From Candidatus Saccharibacteria bacterium UBA2834 (GTDB lineage: Bacteria > Patescibacteriota > Saccharimonadia > Saccharimonadales > Saccharimonadaceae): a stretch of DNA of 5,541 bases. Below, in pieces: positions 1 through 5,241 of the stretch (position 1 is the stretch's first letter; every line of letters starts with the position of its first letter). The stretch spans positions 6,641-12,181 of the forward strand of contig DEGE01000031.1 in the NCBI GenBank assembly GCA_002351365.1. Direction: 5' to 3'. The notes below the pieces were generated by a model. The model was not told where the DNA came from, did not search any database, and was given only the letters and a program-made list of their open reading frames with translations. The position numbers and the translations under genes were made by a program.

Positions 1-1
1 G

Positions 2-64
2 CAATCAGGTAAGCTCAATTGTGCTTCAGCAAAAAATTTCGGTTTCGCAACGCCGGAAGAGTAA
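2..64 (+). CDS. 3' end of an unidentified rightward gene (partial)
   Basis: Reading from base 2, one frame stays open for 20 codons and stops at TAA (62-64). The visible tail ends in NFGFATPEE, with one cysteine ten residues before that stretch. This is too short to assign to a family and I do not recognise it. I favour this frame because its stop lies just ahead of a hairpin with T-rich flanks, as expected for the end of a gene. A competing frame from base 3 is also open, to a TAG at 174-176, but it would run through the hairpin and into the end of the convergent tsaC gene. The gene starts outside the window. Confidence 0.4.
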   Translation, partial: QSGKLNCASAKNFGFATPEE

Positions 65-69
65 CTATC

Positions 70-104
70 AAAAAGCCGGCCTGAATTTTTGGCCGGTTTA
101 TTAT
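70..104. terminator. Bidirectional intrinsic terminator between convergent genes
   Basis: A nine-base-pair stem pairs 73-81 (AAGCCGGCC) with 91-99 (GGCCGGTTT), with one G-T wobble and a nine-base loop. On the minus strand the stem is followed by five T residues (complement of A70-A74), a good tail for leftward transcripts coming from tsaC. On the plus strand the tail is TTTATTAT, which is weaker. The position between the stop of the left-edge gene (64) and the stop of tsaC (173) suits a shared terminator. The structure was read by eye and no folding energy was computed. Confidence 0.75.
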
Positions 105-172
105 CCTGTCGGTAATGGTTTTATGAATGTCGACAAGGCGATAGAGGACATTTGCTTCATTTTAGCGCATTA

Positions 173-760
173 TTAGTAGCGTACAATCAGAAGGCCACCT
201 TGGCGTACAACCCGCGGCTTTTCGTCCGTCCAGTCAATAATAGTAGAGGGAAGATTACCACCAGATTTACCCTGGATAACCGCATCGACGCTTGGCATGC
301 GTTTGCGTAGCTCTTTGTAGTCGCGGCATGGTGCTTCACCGCGCGGATTAGCGCTGGTGACAAGAAGTGGCCCAGTTTCGCGTAGGAGCTCAAGCATATA
401 ATCATGATCCGGGATGCGGAAGCCAATTTTTTCGAAACTATCAAAATATGGATGTTTAAACGAACGGCGCTTTGGGAAGAGAATGGTTAGTTCGCCTGGG
501 AAATAATGGCGCGCCATGGCTAACTGGCTGTAATTGATGAGGGCGTATTTTGGAATTTCGTTCACATCCGCCACCATCATGGTTAGAACTTTGCCGCTTC
601 CAACTGGGCGTTCTTTTAAGGTTAGGAGTTTACGAATCGCGTTTGTATTGTCTGATTTGACGGCAAGACCATAAACCGTCTCGGTTGGGACACCCAAAAT
701 GCCGCCCTTGTCGAGGGTTTCTTTTGCCTTCTCCAAATCTTTACGATACATCACGCGCAT
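173..760 (-). CDS. tsaC: L-threonylcarbamoyladenylate synthase (TsaC/YrdC family)
   Basis: The product makes threonylcarbamoyl-AMP from threonine, bicarbonate and ATP. This is the first step of t6A formation at position 37 of ANN-decoding tRNAs, completed by the TsaB/D/E complex in the cytoplasm. The 195 residues form one YrdC domain with its hallmarks in order: GVPTETVYGLA (23-33), KERP (49-52), PGELTILF (88-95), GFRIPDH (113-119), TSANPRGEAP (135-144), PSTIID (171-176) and RVVRQGGL (183-190). Its length fits the short TsaC type, because the extra C-terminal domain of Sua5 is absent. I keep the first ATG because a near-consensus promoter places the transcription start on it. The second Met, at residue 4, has no ribosome-binding site either. 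The gene stands alone on its strand, divergent from the surface-protein gene, and probably ends at the hairpin at 70-104. The family call is secure; the start is likely. Confidence 0.93.
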   Translation of the reverse strand: MRVMYRKDLEKAKETLDKGGILGVPTETVYGLAVKSDNTNAIRKLLTLKERPVGSGKVLTMMVADVNEIPKYALINYSQLAMARHYFPGELTILFPKRRSFKHPYFDSFEKIGFRIPDHDYMLELLRETGPLLVTSANPRGEAPCRDYKELRKRMPSVDAVIQGKSGGNLPSTIIDWTDEKPRVVRQGGLLIVRY

Positions 761-766
761 ATATCC

Positions 767-795
767 ATTATATCACAAAAATGGCAAAAAGTCAA
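767..795 (-). promoter_or_regulatory. Sigma-70-type promoter of tsaC, probably giving a leaderless mRNA
   Basis: Read on the minus strand, TTGACT (795-790) is separated by 17 bases from TATAAT (772-767). The -10 element is preceded by TGA, which makes it an extended -10. Only six bases (GGATAT) lie between the -10 and the tsaC ATG (760-758), so the predicted transcription start falls on or next to the A of the ATG. No Shine-Dalgarno sequence could fit on such a transcript. The promoter match is seen directly; leaderless translation is inferred. Confidence 0.82.
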
Positions 796-821
796 TTCAC
801 AACAGATACGAACCGTGAGGG

Positions 822-851
822 CTGAAAAAATAAGCATAACAATGATATAAT
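822..851 (+). promoter_or_regulatory. Promoter of the membrane-anchored surface-protein gene
   Basis: The extended -10 TGATATAAT spans 843-851 and is identical to the one in front of the divergent tsaC. A weak -35 match, CTGAAA (822-827), sits 18 bases upstream. The expected start near 858 leaves a leader of about 20 bases, enough for the ribosome-binding site at 865-869. The rest of the divergent region (about 796-821) shows no clear operator or repeat. Confidence 0.65.
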
Positions 852-864
852 TTTTAATAGAAAA

Positions 865-869
865 AGGAG
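865..869 (+). promoter_or_regulatory. Shine-Dalgarno site that fixes the start at 878
   Basis: AGGAG lies in an A-rich leader, eight bases before the ATG at 878. It supports that start codon and contrasts with the neighbouring genes tsaC and gpmI, which have no such site. Confidence 0.85.
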
Positions 870-877
870 AAAAAAGT

Positions 878-2476
878 ATGACGGAGGCCGCCACGCAGGT
901 GCCCGCTAATCAAACCACGACGCGCAAATCTCGCAACAATTTAGCACTTATTTTAATCGTTGTCGCAATCATTGCGGTAGCGGCAATTGCAGGCTACTAC
1001 ATCTATTATGGCTTCGCTACGAATTACGTTTGGTATGTGAGCCATTACTCGGAAAAAACCTCCGACACATTCAGTGATACGAACTTTCATATTCTAAGAA
1101 CTAAAAGTGATATTGACAAAATTTTGACGCCTAGCAGTACGGGAGAAATAGATAGCGTATACTATGACACCACAGTAGATAATATGTACTCTGTTCGTGA
1201 CAATATCGAAAATCACGACTATCTTGTGGTGGCGTTTACCCACGACTCATGCTCATCGTATTCAGTGAGGTCGGGAAAATACTATATTAAGAATATCAAG
1301 GACGGTACGGCAACAATCGCTCACGATGAGAGTGCGTTTTCTTATCGAACAGATGTCTGCGAGATGCAAGAATATTATCTGATTATTGAGAGTAAAAAGA
1401 AGGGTGATTTTGACCAGGTTCAACGCGTCGAGGGGTTAGATTATGACCGGAATGCCGTTCGTCATTCAACGCCATACGTACCGGCAAGCTATCTATATAA
1501 AGGACATCGAATTGGTATTCAGTTTGGCGGTAGAAAGTCCTACCTAAACGGAGATCCGGTCATTATTTCAAAGCTCGAAGACGCCGAAGAATACCTCTAC
1601 GACGAAGAGATGGCGGAACAATACGACAAGGAAGAGGCCTACTTGCGCACTATATTCACAAAAGAAATGCTTGAGGCTGATTTTGAGACTTATGATTACA
1701 TCTTAGTCAACGCCGAAATGGATTATTGCGGTGGCAGTATTACTAACGTTGGCGTCACAAAAATCAACGCGGCTGGCCTGGCGAACGTTGTGATTGAGGG
1801 CGAGAGCTCTTGTGGCCCGTGCCCATCAGAATTCCACTATTACTTAATCCCAGTAAGCAAGGGGAGCGTCAAGACAGTCGTAACTGGTTACAATTTCAAA
1901 AATGATGATTATTGTGACCCAGATGTGGCTTATAAGCCAGTAATTTATCTATACCCAGAACGGGAAACTAATATCTCGGTTAAGTTGGGCGCCACAGAAA
2001 AACTATTAGTCAGCTATCCAACTTATATCGATGGCTGGCATGTCAAAGCGCAGCCGAATGGCAACCTGACAGACCTCGACACTGGTCGCGGGTTGTATTC
2101 GCTCTATTACGAGGCGGAAAACACCGTGAGCGGTATGCACGATGAGGGCTTTGTCTTCGAGGGGAAAGACACGGTGGCATTCCTAGAAGAAAAACTCGCA
2201 CAGCTTGGCTTAACGGATCGCGAGGCGGAGGAGTTCATTGTCTATTGGCTGCCAAAGATGCAGGATAGCCCATATAACTACGTCTACTTTGAAACGACCG
2301 ATGAGGTGGCCGCAAATATGCCACTCGACGTCGCTCCAGCCCCAGACACTATTATCCGCATCAATATGGAGTGGAAAGCGCTCGATGCACCAATTAAAGT
2401 CAAGCAGCAAAACTTACCTGCAACCCCAATTCGCGAAGGGTTTACGCTAGTCGAATGGGGTGGCACCATTCTATAG
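878..2476 (+). CDS. Membrane-anchored extracellular protein with C-terminal KPVIYLYP domain, function unknown
   Basis: The 532-residue product has a short N-terminus with basic residues (RKSRNN, 16-21), one hydrophobic segment (about 22-45) and no lipobox. This suggests an uncleaved anchor with the N-terminus inside and about 485 residues outside. Six cysteines (125, 161, 284, 312, 315, 346) all lie in the outer part and could form disulfides. Residues of about 57-190 and 210-346 look like two diverged copies of one module: DYLVVAFTHDSC (114-125) matches DYILVNAEMDYC (273-284), and EYYLIIESKKKG (165-176) matches HYYLIPVSKG (320-329). The C-terminal part (353-532) starts with KPVIYLYPE, contains YPTYIDGW (380-387) and ends GFTLVEWGG. 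From memory, this layout marks a conserved but uncharacterised family in environmental and CPR bacteria. No catalytic motif is recognisable. It has its own promoter and ribosome-binding site. Only 22 bases separate it from gpmI, with no terminator between, so read-through is possible. Confidence 0.85.
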   Translation: MTEAATQVPANQTTTRKSRNNLALILIVVAIIAVAAIAGYYIYYGFATNYVWYVSHYSEKTSDTFSDTNFHILRTKSDIDKILTPSSTGEIDSVYYDTTVDNMYSVRDNIENHDYLVVAFTHDSCSSYSVRSGKYYIKNIKDGTATIAHDESAFSYRTDVCEMQEYYLIIESKKKGDFDQVQRVEGLDYDRNAVRHSTPYVPASYLYKGHRIGIQFGGRKSYLNGDPVIISKLEDAEEYLYDEEMAEQYDKEEAYLRTIFTKEMLEADFETYDYILVNAEMDYCGGSITNVGVTKINAAGLANVVIEGESSCGPCPSEFHYYLIPVSKGSVKTVVTGYNFKNDDYCDPDVAYKPVIYLYPERETNISVKLGATEKLLVSYPTYIDGWHVKAQPNGNLTDLDTGRGLYSLYYEAENTVSGMHDEGFVFEGKDTVAFLEEKLAQLGLTDREAEEFIVYWLPKMQDSPYNYVYFETTDEVAANMPLDVAPAPDTIIRINMEWKALDAPIKVKQQNLPATPIREGFTLVEWGGTIL

Positions 2477-2483
2477 AGCTTCA

Positions 2484-2492
2484 TGCTAAAAT
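2484..2492 (+). promoter_or_regulatory. Extended -10 promoter of gpmI, probably giving a leaderless mRNA
   Basis: TGCTAAAAT, an extended -10 of the form TGnTAnAAT, lies in the 22-base gap after the surface-protein gene. Exactly six bases (AAAAGC) separate it from the gpmI ATG at 2499, the same spacing as in front of tsaC. No convincing -35 is visible at 16-18 bases upstream, as extended -10 promoters may allow. There is no purine-rich ribosome-binding site before the ATG. Initiation on transcripts reading in from the upstream gene would then also lack a Shine-Dalgarno site. Confidence 0.6.
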
Positions 2493-2498
2493 AAAAGC

Positions 2499-4076
2499 AT
2501 GAGCAAGATTAATTTTCATGGCCCCGTAGTTCTTGTCGTAATGGACGGAGTTGGCCTTTCTGATGACGAAAAATATAACGCCGTTAAACAGGCGCATCTC
2601 GAGACGCTTGAGCGCGTGATGCGTGAATATCCATGTGCTAAGCTTGGTGCCGCAGGCGAATATGTTGGTGTGCCGAAGGACGACATGGGTAATAGTGAAG
2701 TTGGCCATAATGCTATGGGGGCAGGCGAAATTGTTTTGCAACGCAGTGCGGCCGTAGAAGAGGCTGTCAATTCTGGTAAGATTTTCGAGAGTCAGGTCTG
2801 GAAAGATATTGTTGCACGCCTGACCGCCAATCACGGCACTTTGCATTTTATGGGGATTTTTAGCGACGGCAATGTGCATTCGAATATTGCTCACCTCGAA
2901 CGTATGCTAGCTCAGGCGCAGCGCGAAGGCATTGAGCATGCGCGTATTCATACGTTGATTGATGGTCGCGATGTGCCACCGCAAAGCGAGCCAAAATACA
3001 TTCAGCGCCTAGAGGATTTTGTACACGGTTTAGGCGATCCCGACTATCGGATTGCGTCTGGCGGTGGTCGCATGGTAATTACGGCTGACCGCTACGAAAA
3101 CGATTGGCCAATGGTCAAAGCGGGCTGGGAAACACATGTGCACGGTGAAGGCCGACAATTCAAGACTGCAACCGAGGCAATTTTAACCTATCGCGCCGAA
3201 AAGGCTGGCTTGCAAGACCAATACATGCCAGCGTTCGTGATTGCAGACGACGGTGAGCCAATCGGCAAGATGCATGACGGCGACGCTTGTATTTATATAG
3301 ATTTTCGCGCCGATCGCGCCATTGAAATGGCTAAAGCCTTTACTTATAATGACTTCCCATATTTCGATCGCGGCTATCGTCCAGATGTTTATTTTGCCGG
3401 CATGAACGAATATGACGAAGATAAGCATATCCCCGAGCATACGCTCGTGCCAACGCCGGTCTTCAAGCACACTTTAACGAAGCACCTTGCTGATTGCGGT
3501 ATTAAGCAATATGCGATTTCCGAGACGGTTAAATTTGGCCATATAACCTATTATTTCAATGGCAACAGCTATGACGTGCCGGCCGGAGAAGTTGAAGAGG
3601 AGATTCCGTCATATACCGAACCATTCAATACACGCCCATGGATGAAATGCGCCGAAATTACCGACAAGCTAGTTGAGGCTATTGAAAGCGGCAAATATCA
3701 ATTCTTGCGCGTCAATTATCCGGGCGGCGATATGGTGGGGCATTTTGCTGAGATGGAGCCAACAGTCGTCGCAATGGAGGCAATCGATATCTCATTGCAT
3801 CGTATCATTGAAGCCACTGACCGTATGGGCGGCATCACGATAATTACGGCCGATCATGGCAATGCGGAAGAGTTAGCCGATGCGGCTGGTACACCAAAAA
3901 CTTCCCATACTAATAATCGTGTGCCATGCATTTTTGTGGACGAAACCCCGAATGCTGACAAATATCAGCTAGCAAAGGGAGACTTTGGTCTAGCAAATCT
4001 CGCTTCGACCATTACAATGCTACTCGGCCAAGAAGCTTACGAAGATTGGCTGCCAAGTATTATCGAGGAAAAGTAA
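2499..4076 (+). CDS. gpmI: 2,3-bisphosphoglycerate-independent phosphoglycerate mutase
   Basis: The product interconverts 3- and 2-phosphoglycerate in lower glycolysis, in the cytoplasm, using two divalent metal ions (usually manganese) and a phosphoserine intermediate. It belongs to the alkaline phosphatase superfamily. The 525 residues are a typical full length and the active-site set looks complete: D16 in MDGVG, S66 in GNSEVGHNAMGAG, D155 and R157 in IDGRDVPP, R191 and R198 in the GGGRM-to-DRYENDW stretch, R270 and R273 in FRADRA, K345 and H348 in ETVKFGH, D411 and H415 in GGDMVGH, D452 and H453 in TADHGN, and H470 in KTSHTNN. Several stretches (GGGRM, DRYENDW, SETVKFGH, RVNYPGGDMVGH) recall the plant and kinetoplastid subclass more than the Bacillus type. 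The start is the ATG just downstream of an extended -10. An earlier ATG at 2483 runs into a stop after three codons. The next gene has its own promoter. Confidence 0.96.
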   Translation: MSKINFHGPVVLVVMDGVGLSDDEKYNAVKQAHLETLERVMREYPCAKLGAAGEYVGVPKDDMGNSEVGHNAMGAGEIVLQRSAAVEEAVNSGKIFESQVWKDIVARLTANHGTLHFMGIFSDGNVHSNIAHLERMLAQAQREGIEHARIHTLIDGRDVPPQSEPKYIQRLEDFVHGLGDPDYRIASGGGRMVITADRYENDWPMVKAGWETHVHGEGRQFKTATEAILTYRAEKAGLQDQYMPAFVIADDGEPIGKMHDGDACIYIDFRADRAIEMAKAFTYNDFPYFDRGYRPDVYFAGMNEYDEDKHIPEHTLVPTPVFKHTLTKHLADCGIKQYAISETVKFGHITYYFNGNSYDVPAGEVEEEIPSYTEPFNTRPWMKCAEITDKLVEAIESGKYQFLRVNYPGGDMVGHFAEMEPTVVAMEAIDISLHRIIEATDRMGGITIITADHGNAEELADAAGTPKTSHTNNRVPCIFVDETPNADKYQLAKGDFGLANLASTITMLLGQEAYEDWLPSIIEEK

Positions 4077-4087
4077 AAGCTCATCTG

Positions 4088-4116
4088 TTGCACAATGGGG
4101 CGAAAAGCTTTAAACT
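4088..4116 (+). promoter_or_regulatory. Probable promoter of the GalU-like gene and DUF167 pair
   Basis: TTGCAC (4088-4093) is followed after 17 bases by TAAACT (4111-4116), in the 66-base gap after gpmI. Each box is an imperfect match, but the spacing is ideal. A start near 4123 would leave a leader of about 20 bases carrying the GGAG at 4130-4133. Read-through from gpmI cannot be excluded because no terminator with a T-tract is seen between the genes. Confidence 0.5.
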
Positions 4117-4129
4117 AATAGAAAACTAC

Positions 4130-4133
4130 GGAG
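4130..4133 (+). promoter_or_regulatory. Shine-Dalgarno site of the GalU-like gene
   Basis: GGAG lies nine bases before the ATG at 4143 and supports that start. The leader is otherwise short and A/T-rich. Confidence 0.75.
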
Positions 4134-4142
4134 ACTTTTTAG

Positions 4143-4982
4143 ATGCAGATCAAGAAAGCTATTATTCCAGTGGCCGGTTGGGGAACGCGCCGTCTGCCTA
4201 TTACTAAGACAATCGAAAAAGCCATGTTGCCAATTGGTAACCGTCCACTCGTGGATTATGTGGTGGAAGATTGCGCTAAAGCCGGAATCGAGGAAGTATA
4301 TATCGTTATCGACGAAAAGCCTTTTTCGCAAATCAAAGATTATTACACTGAAAACGCTAAACTCGAAAATTATCTGGTCGCCCGTGGCAAAGAAGACAAG
4401 GTTCAACTTGCTAAAACCCAACGCGACGGCATGACAATTCACTTCTATTGTCAGAAAAACGTCGATGAGCGCTACGGTAGCGCTGAGCCAGTTGCGCAGG
4501 TTGTCGAAGAATTTGGCATTAACGAACCGACCGCGATTTTGATGGGCGACGATTTTATCTACAACGCTGATGGCTCATCCGATTTAGCTCGCTTGATGGA
4601 GATTATGGAAGATGAAACAGATTCCGCCATGCTGGCTGTTGAGATTCCGATTGAAGAAGTAGAGCGCTACGGCGTATTAAAAGTTGACGATGGTTTGTTG
4701 ACTGGCATTTACGAGAAGCCGAAGAAAGAAGAGGCTCCGAGCAATCTAATTAATATTAGTAAATACATCATGTCGGCTGAACTTTTGCAACGCATCGTAA
4801 AGTATTGCAAAGAGAACAACTTCGGACCAAAAGATCAGGAGTATCTAATTACCGATCCAATTATTGAACATATTAAAGCCAAAGCTAAAATCCGCGTCTT
4901 GCCAATTAAGGGCGAGTATCTAGATGGCGGTTCGGTTGAGGGGTGGCTCCACGCCAATAATGTGGTATTTGGGAACAAATAA
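4143..4982 (+). CDS. GalU-like nucleotidyltransferase (probable UTP-glucose-1-phosphate uridylyltransferase)
   Basis: The product probably joins UTP and glucose 1-phosphate to give UDP-glucose and pyrophosphate, supplying cell-envelope glycans. The 279 residues match the usual GalU length and Rossmann-like nucleotidyltransferase fold. The N-terminal nucleotide-binding loop reads AGWGTRRLPITKTIEKAMLP (11-30). Further marks are GDD (135-137, probable metal-binding aspartate), ERYGVL (174-179), EKP (191-193) and YLDGGSVEGW (259-268). Some family positions differ. The PKEMLP of typical GalU is EKAMLP here, keeping K26 but losing the proline and glutamate. The usual GLGHAV stretch reads YGSAEPV (111-117), closer to the GTA motif of other sugar nucleotidyltransferases. 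The family is therefore firm but the sugar and nucleotide are less so, and I give no symbol. It overlaps the next gene by one base. Confidence 0.85.
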   Translation: MQIKKAIIPVAGWGTRRLPITKTIEKAMLPIGNRPLVDYVVEDCAKAGIEEVYIVIDEKPFSQIKDYYTENAKLENYLVARGKEDKVQLAKTQRDGMTIHFYCQKNVDERYGSAEPVAQVVEEFGINEPTAILMGDDFIYNADGSSDLARLMEIMEDETDSAMLAVEIPIEEVERYGVLKVDDGLLTGIYEKPKKEEAPSNLINISKYIMSAELLQRIVKYCKENNFGPKDQEYLITDPIIEHIKAKAKIRVLPIKGEYLDGGSVEGWLHANNVVFGNK

Positions 4983-5200
4983 TGAAGATTAGTGTGCGTG
5001 TGAAGCCTGGCTCTAAAGGCGTCACGCGCCTTGAACAGCAAGAAGACGGCAGCTATGTCGCCTTTTTGCATGCGCGCGCTCATGATGGTGAGGCAAATAA
5101 AGCCTTAATCGAGCTAATCGCTAAGGAATTTCATATTGCGAAAACGCAAATCACTATAACGTCTGGCGCGAAGTCGCGCCAAAAGGTATTGGAATGGTGA
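4982..5200 (+). CDS. DUF167 (YggU family) small protein
   Basis: This 72-residue protein fits the DUF167/YggU family in length and motifs: VRVKPGSK (5-12), the central DGEANKALIELIAKEF region (35-50) and SGAKSRQKVL (61-70). Members are small basic alpha/beta proteins with no established biochemical role, so no function is given. The ATG shares its A with the TAA stop of the GalU-like gene (TAATG), which points to translational coupling and co-transcription. A weak GGGA lies seven bases upstream. The stop is TGA. Reading through it would add 28 codons, the last ones overlapping antisense to the end of rarA, so TGA is most likely a true stop here. Confidence 0.9.
   Translation: MKISVRVKPGSKGVTRLEQQEDGSYVAFLHARAHDGEANKALIELIAKEFHIAKTQITITSGAKSRQKVLEW
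5164..5181. repeat. Perfect GC-rich inverted repeat inside the DUF167 coding region
   Basis: TGGCGCG (5164-5170) and CGCGCCA (5175-5181) form a perfect seven-base-pair stem closed by a four-base loop, 17 bases before the stop codon. It encodes part of the conserved SGAKSRQK motif, so the repeat may be a side effect of codon choice. No T-tract follows on either strand, so it is not an ordinary intrinsic terminator. Confidence 0.5.
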
Positions 5201-5207
5201 AGTTCAT

Positions 5208-5224
5208 CTGGCATGAGGCGCCAG
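5208..5224. terminator. Weak hairpin between convergent DUF167 and rarA
   Basis: CTGGC (5208-5212) pairs with GCCAG (5220-5224) around a seven-base loop in the 41-base gap between two convergent stop codons. The location suits a terminator, but the plus strand continues into A residues and the minus strand lacks a downstream T-tract. GCGCCAG (5218-5224) can also pair perfectly with CTGGCGC (5163-5169) in the preceding gene, giving an alternative fold. A termination role is only suggested by position. Confidence 0.25.
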
Positions 5225-5241
5225 TACCAAAAAACATCATC

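Noticed and set aside
3..176. A second open frame at the left edge, running to a TAG at 174-176.
   Set aside because: It passes through the terminator-like hairpin and into the end of tsaC. The other frame stops just before the hairpin, which is the more natural gene end.
2481..2894. A 137-codon open frame antisense to the start of gpmI.
   Set aside because: It is opposite strongly conserved gpmI motifs, has no promoter or ribosome-binding site that I can see, and its translation resembles no family I know.
4074..4113. An inverted repeat (AAAGCT with AGCTTT) between gpmI and the GalU-like gene.
   Set aside because: The stem is only six base pairs with a 24-base loop and no T-tract, and it overlaps the likely promoter, so it is a poor terminator candidate.
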